Translations under genes and position numbers: made by a program
Shown here: one piece after another, positions 9,057 to 18,962 of the stretch
Numbering within the stretch: position 1 is the stretch's first letter
How the letters are laid out: each line of letters begins with the position of its first letter
The notes under the pieces: model-generated
The model's input: only the letters and a program-made list of their open reading frames with translations
The model's database searches: none
What the model was told of the DNA's origin: nothing
Assembly (NCBI GenBank): GCA_041821185.1
Contig: JBGUBD010000004.1
Location: 62,001-126,000, forward strand
Direction of reading: 5' to 3'
DNA from: Phycisphaerales bacterium AB-hyl4
GTDB lineage: Bacteria > Planctomycetota > Phycisphaerae > Phycisphaerales > Phycisphaeraceae
Length of the DNA: 64,000 nucleotides

Positions 9057-9229
9057 TTGCCCATCGCCCCCACCCGCGGGACCCCACTGTCCCCGTTTGG
9101 TCCCCAAAGGGCCTAAGTTCGGGGGGCGCGGGGGATGCGGTCCCCGCCTTGCCCACCTCCACCTTCCAGTCGTCACGGTAATTTCGTGTACCAATGGCCG
9201 TTCTGCGCATCCCCGTCGACAAACGGGGT

Positions 9230-9580
9230 ATGAACAAGCAGCACACCCGACCGTCGTCCGCCGCATCCCCACCCTCCGGTCCGCTCACCATCGAGGAGGT
9301 GGCGGCGGCCCTCGCTCCACTCGCCGATCAGTTTCCACCCATCCTGTCGCTGGAGCAGGCTGCGAAGCTCAGCCATTACACGCCCGGCTCGCTGAAGAAG
9401 CTGGTCAGTCAGGACCGCTTCCCCGACAGCGCGATTCGTGCTCGACCGCTGCGGTTCTGGCGCGATCGGTTCACGTTGGAGGTGTTCAATGGCACCACCT
9501 CGCCCCGCCGATCGGCCAAGCCCTTCAAGGAAGAGCCGAAGGCCACACACCACGCCAACACGGAGACGCCCAAGCGATGA
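9230..9580 (+). CDS. Excisionase/AlpA-like DNA-binding protein
   Basis: A 116-residue protein upstream of the integrase; its stop codon overlaps the integrase start (ATGA), which implies translational coupling. The central stretch PILSLEQAAKLSHYTPGSLKKLVSQDRFPDS resembles the winged-helix MerR/AlpA/excisionase helix-turn-helix, in which the first helix is read as sLeqaAkltgys…. Such proteins set the direction of recombination or activate the integrase gene. The match is to a fold rather than a close family. An in-frame ATG at 9194 would add 12 residues; neither start has a strong ribosome site. Confidence 0.6.
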   Translation: MNKQHTRPSSAASPPSGPLTIEEVAAALAPLADQFPPILSLEQAAKLSHYTPGSLKKLVSQDRFPDSAIRARPLRFWRDRFTLEVFNGTTSPRRSAKPFKEEPKATHHANTETPKR

Positions 9581-10752
9581 AGCTGGCCAATCGTCACGCT
9601 TGTGAAGGGACGGTGCCGCGCATCACCATCGGTCAGCGGGTGTACCGCCGCGCCGATGGCAGTCGATACGTGAGCAACACGTGGACCGCCCAGTGGTCGT
9701 ACGAAGGCAAGCATCATTATGAAGCGCTCCAGACACGTCGGAAAGATGCGGCGCTGCGGAAAGCATTTTCGATCTGCGAGCGGATTCGGGCTGGCGAGGT
9801 GAAACCGAAGAAGTACGCGCTCACCATCGCAGAGATGCGAGAGAAGTACCTCGACCTCAAGCGAGGGGAAGGCCGAGCGCCCAAGACGGTTCAAAAGTAT
9901 GAAGCCGGGCTGCTGTCGCTGGTGGCGTGGTCGACCACGGTCGGCCGGCGATCGGCCACCAGCTTCACCGCCGACGATTTCTGGCGCTACAACCGTTGGC
10001 TGGCGGACAACGGCGCCAGCGAGAAGACGCGATACGACCGGCTCATCCTGATCAAGCAAGCGTTCAAGTGGGCGCACAAGCAAAAGTTGCTGGCTGAGAA
10101 CCCGCTGGTCGGCGTCAGCCTCAGCGAACCTACCCCGACCGAGCAGCCGTGCTTCACGCCCGATCAGGTGTCCACGTTGCTGCGGGAAGCGGACCCGCAT
10201 GAGGCGGCGATTTACGCCACCATGGCCTACCTCGGCCTGCGCATCGGCGAGGTACGTGAACTCCGCTGGTCCGACATCCTCTTCGACGCCGGCGAGCATG
10301 GCGTGGTGGTGGTTCGGCGCGGCGGCTCAGGTGGCACGACAAAGAACCGAGGTGTGCGCCGCATCCCGCTCAACCCGGCCCTCAAGCCTTACCTGGACAC
10401 CGTTGAGCGCAAGTTCGAGCGGGTCTTCACGGCTCGCCCTTCACCCAAGCATCCAGCCGGCGGCAGCCCGATCAGCGAACGACGGCTGTTGCTGTCACTC
10501 AAGCGGCTGTGCAAACGATGCGGGTTCAACAATCCGAACCAATACAAACTGCACACCTTTCGCCACGTGTTTGCGTCGATGTGCGCGAGGTCGAACATCG
10601 CGTACAAATACGCGCTCACGTGGCTGGGCCATTCGGACTCCAAGATTTTAGACATTTATTACACGATGTTCGATGACGTCGCCGGCGAGGCGATGCAGAC
10701 CATCGTCTATCCCACACAACCCCCGTCAAAACCGCCATCGGAAGGCAAATGA
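9577..10752 (+). CDS. Tyrosine recombinase (island integrase)
   Basis: A 391-residue tyrosine integrase. An N-terminal DNA-arm-type region (residues 1-75) precedes a SAM-like core-binding domain (about 85-190, TIAEMREKYLDLKRG…). The catalytic domain shows Arg222 (AYLGLRIGEVRELRW), HTFRH with Arg329, His352 (TWLGHSDSK) and a nucleophile at Tyr361 or Tyr362. All active-site positions are present, so it is probably functional. The frame is open far upstream, but the true start is the ATG overlapping the excisionase-like stop, because the upstream extension translates the attL terminator region. It should act at the tRNA-Ser repeat. Confidence 0.9.
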   Translation: MKLANRHACEGTVPRITIGQRVYRRADGSRYVSNTWTAQWSYEGKHHYEALQTRRKDAALRKAFSICERIRAGEVKPKKYALTIAEMREKYLDLKRGEGRAPKTVQKYEAGLLSLVAWSTTVGRRSATSFTADDFWRYNRWLADNGASEKTRYDRLILIKQAFKWAHKQKLLAENPLVGVSLSEPTPTEQPCFTPDQVSTLLREADPHEAAIYATMAYLGLRIGEVRELRWSDILFDAGEHGVVVVRRGGSGGTTKNRGVRRIPLNPALKPYLDTVERKFERVFTARPSPKHPAGGSPISERRLLLSLKRLCKRCGFNNPNQYKLHTFRHVFASMCARSNIAYKYALTWLGHSDSKILDIYYTMFDDVAGEAMQTIVYPTQPPSKPPSEGK

Positions 10753-10868
10753 GCCGAGGAGGCGGATCGTTACCATCGCCGCCCCTCACGCCTGTTCAGG
10801 GAAAGCACCGTCCGCACCGAGCATGAACATTGCCAGCAACGATTGGCTCATCAACAAGGAACATCACC

Positions 10869-11384
10869 ATGCAACCCAATAACGATCCACATCATGACGA
10901 GTCCGATTCACAGAAGTTCGAGGAAGCAGAGGCGTATGGCCTGCCCGAGCAATTCGAGGTGCGTGACGACGACTCGGCGAACTGGGTCCTGCGCAAGATC
11001 GTGGAGGCGCGGCAGTATGCGCAGCGCGTAACGACGTGGGCGGAGCAGGAAAAAAAACGCGCCGAGCATCAGGAGGCGTTCTTCTGGAACCGCTTCGGCA
11101 TGCAACTCCGGCGCTGGACGCAGCGGCAGATCGCTGAGCGCGGCGGCAAGCGCAAGAGTCTGGACCTGCCCGCCGGCCGGGTCGGGTTCCGAGCCGGCAA
11201 GGAGAAGCTCGTCGTCTGTGACGAAACAGCGGCGATCGCGTGGGCGGACACGCACTGCCCACAGGCCATCCAAGCGAAGCCTCGCCTGCTGATCAGCGAA
11301 CTCCAACAGCACCTGAACGACACCGGCGAAGTGCCCGAGGGCGTCACCGTGCAGCCGGCCGGGGAAAGTTTCTACGTCAAGTAA
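10869..11384 (+). CDS. Host-nuclease inhibitor Gam-like protein
   Basis: The 171-residue product resembles the phage Mu Gam-like family: DDSANWVLRKIVEARQYAQRVTTWAEQEKKRAEHQEAF is the long N-terminal helix, and KSLDLPAGRVGFRAGKEKLVVCDETAAIAWA is the following core. Mu Gam binds double-stranded DNA ends and shields them from host exonucleases. AAGGA lies before the ATG at 10869; the frame extends 13 codons upstream without support. It stands between the integrase and a RadA-like ATPase, which fits a mobile-element DNA-processing module. Confidence 0.7.
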   Translation: MQPNNDPHHDESDSQKFEEAEAYGLPEQFEVRDDDSANWVLRKIVEARQYAQRVTTWAEQEKKRAEHQEAFFWNRFGMQLRRWTQRQIAERGGKRKSLDLPAGRVGFRAGKEKLVVCDETAAIAWADTHCPQAIQAKPRLLISELQQHLNDTGEVPEGVTVQPAGESFYVK

Positions 11385-11430
11385 CCCATCACATTGTGCA
11401 TCGCAGCAATCCAATCGAAAAGGAAGAACC

Positions 11431-12705
11431 ATGACTCACCAGCCACACGACCGACACCTCGCCAGCAGCCTGCTTGCCGCACCAGATACCCCGCAGGCCG
11501 ACCTGCCCCTGAGCGACGAAATGGCGTTCCTTACTGACGCGCTCAGCCAATTCGCCGTCGGCGGGCTGTATCTGCTCGGCGGCACGCCGGGTTCAGGCAA
11601 ATCGCTTCTGGCGTTGCAGGTGGCGCTGGACCTGGCGAAGAACGGGCACAAAAGCCTGATGCTCCTGACCGAGCAAGGCTCGGCCGCACTCAAACAGAGG
11701 GCCATCCACATGGCCAGCGACCTGCCGCCGGAGCAGGCCAAGGCGGCGATCGGCGCCATCGACTACAACGACACGTTGCGCGATGTGGCCAGCCTGCCCG
11801 CCTACGCCGCGCGGGAAATCCTCAGCCCCCACGGTCGGCATCACGGGGTCAAGCTCGTCGTGCTCGACAGCATTCAGGGCGAAGGCCTCGCCGGTGCCGC
11901 CACGAAGGCCTACGGCAAGGTGTTGGAATTCGGCCGACTCTGCGCCAGTGCCGGCATCACCACCGTCCTCGTCTCGCATGTGACCAAGCGAGGTGACCTC
12001 GCCGGTCCCAAGACGCTGGAGCACGGCGTTGACGGCACCCTCCTGCTTCGACGAGCGATGCTCAATACGCTGTTGGCCGTCCGCAAAAACAGGTTCGGCC
12101 CACCACTGCTGCGCCCCATGCCGCTGGTGATCGATCCGTTGACGATGCGGCTCGCGCCTGCCCCGCATGCCGAGGCCCGGCCGGGCGCTGCCCGCACCTT
12201 CAGCGGCAGTCTCGGCCTGATGGAAGTTCAAGCCGCCGTGGCGGTGCCGCCGGATGGCCGCGTGGGCCGGACCACCGCACCGGGCCTGCCGCGCAAGGAG
12301 ATCGAGCAGTTGCTCGACTGCATCGGCCAGATCGAGGGGCTGGAACTGAGCGACCTGGACTACCGCATCCAGTGTCGGCTGCCGCGCAGCGGGCAGTACA
12401 TCGCCCACTTCGGCCTGCCGCTGTGCATCGCGCTCGTCGCCAGCTTCACGCGTAAGCCCGTGCCGGCGGATCACCTGTATCTGGGCGAAATCGATCTGTT
12501 CCGTCAGGTGCGCGAGGTGGCGCCGCCGGTGCTCGATGCGCTTGTCACCTCGCTGGCCGAAGGCCAATTGCCCTCACCGTTGACGTTGGTGGTGCCACCA
12601 TCTGCGCTGCCGCACCTGCCGGCTGAAAACCCACCTTCGCTGCGGCTTGTGCCGTGTGCGACGCTCGAAGAGGCGATCTATGCCACCTGGCCTGAACTGC
12701 GGTGA
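11431..12705 (+). CDS. RadA/RecA-like ATPase
   Basis: A 424-residue P-loop ATPase. Walker A (GGTPGSGKSLL) is at about residues 50-60, and a Walker B-like VVLDSIQGEG lies near 150. VSHVTKRGDLAGPKTLEHGVDGTLLLRR and VRKNRFG closely follow the RadA pattern (vgHvtKeG…GPkvLEHmVD… lRa.KNRFG). The C-terminal third corresponds to the Lon-like domain of RadA but is diverged, and the N-terminal zinc finger of RadA is absent. It probably remodels recombination intermediates for the element. AAAAGGAAG before the ATG gives a good ribosome site. Confidence 0.75.
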   Translation: MTHQPHDRHLASSLLAAPDTPQADLPLSDEMAFLTDALSQFAVGGLYLLGGTPGSGKSLLALQVALDLAKNGHKSLMLLTEQGSAALKQRAIHMASDLPPEQAKAAIGAIDYNDTLRDVASLPAYAAREILSPHGRHHGVKLVVLDSIQGEGLAGAATKAYGKVLEFGRLCASAGITTVLVSHVTKRGDLAGPKTLEHGVDGTLLLRRAMLNTLLAVRKNRFGPPLLRPMPLVIDPLTMRLAPAPHAEARPGAARTFSGSLGLMEVQAAVAVPPDGRVGRTTAPGLPRKEIEQLLDCIGQIEGLELSDLDYRIQCRLPRSGQYIAHFGLPLCIALVASFTRKPVPADHLYLGEIDLFRQVREVAPPVLDALVTSLAEGQLPSPLTLVVPPSALPHLPAENPPSLRLVPCATLEEAIYATWPELR

Positions 12706-12747
12706 TCTCCATGGACTCACTTCTCATGACCTTGGGAGAAACGCATC

Positions 12748-13203
12748 ATGAAACGTCAATTGCCCATGCCTGACTATGCCCTGACGCTGTTGCATAAACA
12801 GATGTGCATGAAATGCGGTGCTGGTTTCACGCGTGATCATGTTTCGCATATCGGGATATGCCATTGCAGGGGCGGCCACTATTTCTTCTACGCCACCGTC
12901 TGCTCGAAATGCGAAGAATCCGTGACGGTGATCGTGACGACCCAGGGCGAGATGACGGTGCAACGGTTGGCCGACGAGTTGGGCGGTCAGGTCCAGGGCC
13001 AGACCGAAGACGCCGTCCCCCGTGAAGGTGGCAACGATCTGTCGCCGTCTCCATCAGCCGGGCCACCCCCTCGGCCGATCGGTGCCGCGGAAGTCGAGCG
13101 TTTTCTGGCAGTGATGCACAAGGCCAAAACGTATGAGGAAGTCCTGCGAGCCATCGGAATGACATCGAAGGAGATCAGAAAGTATCGCTACAAGCGGTCA
13201 TAA
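12748..13203 (+). CDS. Hypothetical zinc-ribbon protein
   Basis: A 151-residue protein whose first half has three cysteine clusters (CMKC near residue 21, CHC near 42, CSKC near 57), spaced as in zinc ribbons. A proline-rich linker and a short helical C-terminus (FLAVMHKAKTYEEVLRAIGMTSKEIRKYRYKRS) follow; the latter looks like a small DNA-binding helix pair. I do not recognise the family. It sits in a run of closely spaced plus-strand island genes and has GGGAGA before its ATG. Confidence 0.6.
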   Translation: MKRQLPMPDYALTLLHKQMCMKCGAGFTRDHVSHIGICHCRGGHYFFYATVCSKCEESVTVIVTTQGEMTVQRLADELGGQVQGQTEDAVPREGGNDLSPSPSAGPPPRPIGAAEVERFLAVMHKAKTYEEVLRAIGMTSKEIRKYRYKRS

Positions 13204-13245
13204 CCCTCATGAAAGACGCGCCCCGCCATGGTAAGGAACATCACG

Positions 13246-13602
13246 ATGCAGACCATCAATAACTGGGAAGTGCGATTTTATGGCGACCCCGAATCCCCAC
13301 TGCCTCGGTTCTATCTGGAACTGGTGCATCAGCAGTCGAACCTGCGGGTCGGTGGCTGGCTTATCCGGTTCGACGATGGCACGGTGCTTGACGACTACGA
13401 CGAGAGCGACCTGATGCTACCGATGCGGATGGCGGATGATCTGCTCGTCAACCTGCTTGATTACTGGTGGGACGACCTGACCGAGGGATTCTGGATCGAA
13501 GACGCGTTGGAGTGGCTTATCGACCCTGCCTACGGCAGCGCCGACGATACACAAGAGGTCAAAGGCTTGATCGAACGGGCCATCCTTTTCCACAGCCAGT
13601 AG
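13246..13602 (+). CDS. Small acidic hypothetical protein
   Basis: A 118-residue acidic protein rich in Asp and Trp (LDDYDESDLMLPMRMADDLLVNLLDYWWDDL). No family is recognised. The start at 13246 is preferred because the bases before it (AAGGAACATCAC) almost exactly repeat those before the Gam-like gene. It belongs to the left, mobility half of the island. Confidence 0.5.
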   Translation: MQTINNWEVRFYGDPESPLPRFYLELVHQQSNLRVGGWLIRFDDGTVLDDYDESDLMLPMRMADDLLVNLLDYWWDDLTEGFWIEDALEWLIDPAYGSADDTQEVKGLIERAILFHSQ

Positions 13603-13642
13603 TCCGTCACAACCGTCGCTGAGAAAAAAGAAGGAGTTTTTC

Positions 13643-13813
13643 ATGGCCATTCGGAAGAACCAACCAACGGCCCCGTGCATCGAGCGCATCGCCGTACGAC
13701 CGGCTTCAGAGGAGGAGTCGGCGACGGCGATCGCCGCGCTCGATGCGTTGCTGGTGGAGTTGGTCCATCAGGTTCGAGCCGATCAGGAGGGGGAAACCCA
13801 TGACGATCAATGA
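13643..13813 (+). CDS. Small protein overlapping the serine recombinase start
   Basis: A 56-residue reading frame with a strong ribosome site (GAAGGAG) before the ATG. It ends 14 bases inside the recombinase gene, so the two are probably translated together. The product is mostly one amphipathic helix (EEESATAIAALDALLVELVHQV) with charged ends. Function is unknown; small proteins in this position can be directionality factors, but nothing in the sequence proves this. Confidence 0.5.
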   Translation: MAIRKNQPTAPCIERIAVRPASEEESATAIAALDALLVELVHQVRADQEGETHDDQ

Positions 13814-15797
13814 TGTACGACGTGAAGACAAGTGGCGCGGTCTGCGCTTCATTATTCTGGTTCGCCAAAGCGACGACAGCCAGGGCAGCACGAGCACCGA
13901 AGCTCAGTTGCAGTGGCTCCGAGCGGAGGGAGAGCGGCTGGGCATGGTGCTCGTTGACGAGATTATTCTCAACGGCGTCACTGGATCGCTGCCTGGTAAG
14001 CGCGACGACCTGCCACAACTGCTCGACCGCAAACGCGATCAGGACGACTTCGACGTTCTGGTCGTCCAGAGACTGGATCGGTTGACGCGCGGCGGCACCA
14101 GCCACGGCTTCTGGATTGATCATGAATTCGAGAAGGCGGGGATTACCATTCTCGCCACCGGCGACGATCTGCCAGAGGATGGCCGTTATGGTGGTCTGAT
14201 CAAGGCTGCCAAGTATGACGCCGCCCGCGAGCAGGCCCGCTCCATCGGGCAGCGGTCGGTGCAGGGCATGATGCATGCCATCAAACAAGGCAGAAATTGC
14301 GTCGCCTCGCGCACGTCCTATGGCTGTGATCGCCTTTATCTGACAAGCGACGGCAAGCCGTCGTTCGTTATCCGCAATCTCGCTGATGGGCGGCAACATA
14401 AGCTGACCCACGACAAGAATGAGATCATCGACACGCTCGGCCAAGCCGGCGGGGGCGTGAAAGGCCACTACCGCAAGCAGAAGGACGAGCATGTCTTGAT
14501 CGTGCCCGGCGAGGATGTGAAGGTCGGCGTGGTGCGCGACATCTTCGACCTGCACTACAACCAGCACTGGGGCGGAAAACGCATCGCCGACTTGCTCAAC
14601 CGTCGCGGCATCCGCTCGCCAGCCGGCAAGGGCTGGAGCCAGCGGCAAGTTGAGTCGATCTACGAAAACCCCATCTACTGCGGCGTCGCGCTCGGCCAAC
14701 GGATCAGTCAGGGCATCTATTATAAGCGTGGCGAACAGCATCCCGAGGCGGTCAATCTGGACGCCAAGACGCTGGCCAATTGCCATGTCGCGCCCAAGCA
14801 GCATCGCCCGCCGACAGAGTGGTTGTGGCAGGACCAGCCGTTGATGAAGGACTTCCTGCCCGAACCGGTCGCCGTCAAGGCGCGGCAGGAGATCGAGAAA
14901 GTGTTGCTGGAGCGATGGCAGCGGCGTCAGGACCCCACGCAGCCCACGCGATCGACGAACAAGCACAAAAACAGCGCCTACATCCTGACGGGCCTGCTGT
15001 TCGCGAAACAGGACGGCGAAGACCTCAGCGGTGTGATGTGCGGCAACGAGGGCCATCGCAAGCGCTACTACCGCAATCGCAAGGCCAACGCCACCTACTG
15101 CAAAGGGTCGGTGCTCAACCGTCTCATCTCCGCCGAAGCGTTGGAGACGGCCGTGGTCAAACTCCTGCGCAACGTGTTGCTCGATGCGCCGATGCTGCGC
15201 GAGCGGGTCCTGCAAGCCATCGCCGATCGTCCCTCCACCGATGCCAGCCGAACACAACTGGCCGAAGCTCAGCGAGAGCGGGATGCGATCGCCAAACGCG
15301 TGCAGTTGATCTTTCAGACCTTTGACGACGCCGACCTGGCGGATGCCAAGCCCGTATTGAAGGGCCTTAACGCCCAGGGTCGTGCCCTCGAGCATCGCAT
15401 CGCTGAACTGACTCGTGCGTTGGAATACGTGGACGCTGACTCGGCCCCCGAAGAACTGGCCGACCGTGTCATCGAGCGTCTCAGCGGCATCGACGCCCAA
15501 CTGCCCAACCTTCCCGCCGTAACCCTCCGCAACGTGCTGCGAGCATTCGTGGAACGGATCGAGGTGGACATGGCCAGCAAAAACGCCGCCGTCAGTCTGC
15601 GGTTGCCGCCTTGGGCGCTCCACAGGGGCGATTTGGCGATGTGCCTCGCACCCAGTTCAGCGTCACCAACTGGGCACGAGACACATCAGCACGACGGGTT
15701 GGTGATCCACCTCACCCACGCCGACTGCCGGTACGTTCACACCCGTGGCAGCACGACCGTGCCGCCGTGCTATGACTGCCGACGGCGGGCGGCGTAA
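13800..15797 (+). CDS. Large serine recombinase
   Basis: A 665-residue recombinase. The resolvase domain starts with LRFIILVRQSDDSQGSTSTEAQLQWL, placing the catalytic Ser at residue 24, and VLVVQRLDRLTRGG provides the conserved arginines. The recombinase domain follows (VVRDIFDLHYNQHWGGKRIADLLNRRGI…GWSQRQVESIYENPIYCGV), then a zinc-ribbon-type segment (LTGLLFAKQDGEDLSGVMCGNEGHRKRYYRNRK…YCKG) and a coiled C-terminus (AEAQRERDAIAKRVQLIF…). All parts are present. It starts at the ATG after GGAGGGGG; the longer frame upstream overlaps the small gene. Its own attachment sites are not identified. Confidence 0.9.
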   Translation: MTINDVRREDKWRGLRFIILVRQSDDSQGSTSTEAQLQWLRAEGERLGMVLVDEIILNGVTGSLPGKRDDLPQLLDRKRDQDDFDVLVVQRLDRLTRGGTSHGFWIDHEFEKAGITILATGDDLPEDGRYGGLIKAAKYDAAREQARSIGQRSVQGMMHAIKQGRNCVASRTSYGCDRLYLTSDGKPSFVIRNLADGRQHKLTHDKNEIIDTLGQAGGGVKGHYRKQKDEHVLIVPGEDVKVGVVRDIFDLHYNQHWGGKRIADLLNRRGIRSPAGKGWSQRQVESIYENPIYCGVALGQRISQGIYYKRGEQHPEAVNLDAKTLANCHVAPKQHRPPTEWLWQDQPLMKDFLPEPVAVKARQEIEKVLLERWQRRQDPTQPTRSTNKHKNSAYILTGLLFAKQDGEDLSGVMCGNEGHRKRYYRNRKANATYCKGSVLNRLISAEALETAVVKLLRNVLLDAPMLRERVLQAIADRPSTDASRTQLAEAQRERDAIAKRVQLIFQTFDDADLADAKPVLKGLNAQGRALEHRIAELTRALEYVDADSAPEELADRVIERLSGIDAQLPNLPAVTLRNVLRAFVERIEVDMASKNAAVSLRLPPWALHRGDLAMCLAPSSASPTGHETHQHDGLVIHLTHADCRYVHTRGSTTVPPCYDCRRRAA

Positions 15798-16329
15798 GGG
15801 GCACTCTGCGCCAATCTGGTGGACGGCTGACTCGATCGTCGCACGTCGGTCGATCAACATGATAGAGGGCGCCACAACCATCCCTGTCCCGCAATCATGC
15901 AACGCTGCCGCCGCAGGCCGCAAGTGTCTACGGGACCGATCTTTGACAAGTAAATACTGGCTCAGGCCAGGCACCGGTTAACCATGCCTACCTCAAAATG
16001 GGCAGATCACCTCTGGTCGCAGCCACTACGGCCGCACATTCGTTTCGATGCGATCGACTTGAGTGACGCATTCGACGATGCCATGAGCATGTTGTGCGGC
16101 GACGAACACAGGATCACCATGTATGTGGTCTGTCACGGAATACACTACACGATCCGTGAACTGAGTGTTACCAGGCAATCGATCAGGAAAGCACAGGCGG
16201 GGATGCCGCTTGGCTCCTGCAAGGTAGGTACGTCAGCAGCTAAACCGGTGTTGTCGCGAGCCGGTTGTATAGCTGCGATGGGTGCGCGACACGTACGGGG
16301 TTTTCGCTGCATTGAGCCTGCGCCTTGAT
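15798..16329. other. Gene-poor stretch between recombinase and chrA
   Basis: I see no convincing gene here. A 114-codon frame at 15984-16328 is possible, listed separately. This is where mobility genes give way to the sulfate operon, so it may contain an old junction. Confidence 0.4.
15984..16328 (+). CDS. Doubtful hypothetical ORF
   Basis: A 114-codon frame with no ribosome site and no recognised family. The first 60 residues (WADHLWSQPLRPHIRFDAIDLSDAFDDAMSML) look protein-like; the rest does not. It converges on chrA and may be a chance frame. Confidence 0.2.
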   Translation: MPTSKWADHLWSQPLRPHIRFDAIDLSDAFDDAMSMLCGDEHRITMYVVCHGIHYTIRELSVTRQSIRKAQAGMPLGSCKVGTSAAKPVLSRAGCIAAMGARHVRGFRCIEPAP

Positions 16330-17826
16330 TCACGTACCTGCGCCGCCATTGAAAAGCAGGAACCATGCCATCCCCACACCCGCCGCGACCGCCAGCGTGC
16401 GGATCATGCCCCACTTGAACTGGAACATGGCAATGAACGCTCCGGCGGTGATAAGCAACGACGCCACGTTAATCGTCGCCCACTCCGGTACAAGCAGGCG
16501 AACACCGAACCCGCGCCACTCTTCGATGCGATCGAACATCACATGAACACCGAACCAGATCGCCAGGTTCAGCACCACACCGACGACAGCGGCGGTGATG
16601 GTCGACAGTGCAGCGCTGAGCACCTTATTGCCCCGCAGGTGTTCGATGTAGGGCGCGCCCAGGAAAATCCACAGGAAGCAAGGCGTAAACGTGACCCACG
16701 TCGTGACGATCGAGCCGAGGATGCCCGCCATGATCGGGTCGAACGGTTCCGGGAAGCGGTACGCGCCCATGAAGCCGACGAACTGCACGATCTGAATCAG
16801 CGGCCCCGGCGTGGTCTCGGCCATGCCCAGCCCGTCGAGCATCTCGCCGGGCATCAGCCACTGGTACGTCTCCACCGCCTGCTGGGCAATGTAGGCCAGC
16901 ACCGAATAGGCCCCGCCAAAGGTGACCACCGCCGCTTTGCTGAAAAAGATCGCCTCGGCGGCCAGCACATGCTCGCGCCCGAACACGGCCACCAGCGCCG
17001 CCACCGGTACGAACCATAGCGGCAGCCAGACCGCCAGCACCTTCAACGTTCGGCCCCAGCTTGGCCGGGTGTGTGCCTCGGCATGATCCGCCAGCGCCGC
17101 CGCCGGGCCGTTGTCTTCGCCGTGCCCCTTGAGTACCGCGAACAGGCTTGGCCACAGTCGACCGCCGATCAGCCCGAGCAGGCCCGCTCCGAGCACGATG
17201 ATGGGAAACGGCACCTCGAAGAAGAAAATGCCGACGAACGCCAGCGCCGCGATGGCCACCATCAGCCGATTCTTCAATGCCTTGCTGCCGATGCGGATCA
17301 CGGCCGAGATGACCACCGCCAGCACTGCCGCCTTGAGTCCGAAGAACAGCGCCTGCACCAGCGTCGCGTCCTGGTAGACAGCGTAGATCAGCGACAGCGC
17401 GAGGATCGCCACGAAGCCCGGCAGGATGAACAGCCCGCCGGCCACCAGCCCACCGCGCCAGCCGTGCAGCAGCCAGCCGATGTAAGTGGCCAGTTGCTGC
17501 GCTTCGGGCCCGGGCAGGAGCATGCAGTAGTTCAGTGCGTGCAGAAAGCGGTTCTCGCTGACCCAGCGTTTCTCGTCGACGAGGATGCGGTGCATGACCG
17601 CGATCTGCCCCGCCGGCCCGCCGAAGGACAACGCCGCCACCCGGCACCAGACCTTGAAGGCTTCGCCGAACGAGACGCGATGGCCGGTAAAGGCGCTGCT
17701 GCTTTCCGCCAGCAATGTCGCACCACTTGCCGTCGATGTATCACAGGGAAGTTCAGAATGATTGTCAGACAATGCGATCACTCCAAGCAAATCGCACTGG
17801 CTTTCACCCAGTAGCGAGACAGCCAT
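16330..17826 (-). CDS. chrA: Chromate transporter, ChrA-type (CHR superfamily)
   Basis: A 498-residue membrane protein with the duplicated CHR architecture. The first half has LSFGGPAGQIAVMHRILVDEKRWV and CMLLPGPEAQQLATYIG; the second repeats the plan as VTFGGAYSVLAYIAQQAV and ETTPGPLIQIVQFVGF. About ten hydrophobic segments are visible. The family exports chromate from the cytoplasm. The N-terminus is longer than usual, with about 50 residues before VSFGEAF, and the ribosome site is weak, so the start is uncertain. It follows cysA by 59 bases on the same strand and is the last gene of the sulfate operon. Chromate enters cells through sulfate transporters, so the pairing makes sense. Confidence 0.85.
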   Translation of the reverse strand: MAVSLLGESQCDLLGVIALSDNHSELPCDTSTASGATLLAESSSAFTGHRVSFGEAFKVWCRVAALSFGGPAGQIAVMHRILVDEKRWVSENRFLHALNYCMLLPGPEAQQLATYIGWLLHGWRGGLVAGGLFILPGFVAILALSLIYAVYQDATLVQALFFGLKAAVLAVVISAVIRIGSKALKNRLMVAIAALAFVGIFFFEVPFPIIVLGAGLLGLIGGRLWPSLFAVLKGHGEDNGPAAALADHAEAHTRPSWGRTLKVLAVWLPLWFVPVAALVAVFGREHVLAAEAIFFSKAAVVTFGGAYSVLAYIAQQAVETYQWLMPGEMLDGLGMAETTPGPLIQIVQFVGFMGAYRFPEPFDPIMAGILGSIVTTWVTFTPCFLWIFLGAPYIEHLRGNKVLSAALSTITAAVVGVVLNLAIWFGVHVMFDRIEEWRGFGVRLLVPEWATINVASLLITAGAFIAMFQFKWGMIRTLAVAAGVGMAWFLLFNGGAGT

Positions 17827-17885
17827 TCTGACCGAGGGGGCGAAGCTTGTCCACGGGTAACGCCGACCGGCGTCTGCCGTGCCGA

Positions 17886-18959
<1,074 letters not shown>

Positions 18960-18962
18960 GGT

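Noticed and set aside
8854..9291. Minus-strand frame with GGIRTPGRGMYPLQRFSKPSPSATRPP
   Set aside because: This is the familiar false protein obtained by translating the complement of a tRNA-Ser gene.
9016..9576. Integrase frame extended to 9016
   Set aside because: The extra 187 codons translate the tRNA terminator and the excisionase-like gene in another phase. The ATG at 9577 overlaps the upstream stop and begins the conserved protein.
13641..15623. 660-codon minus-strand frame opposite the serine recombinase
   Set aside because: It is a GC-rich shadow frame; the plus strand carries a complete recombinase with catalytic residues.
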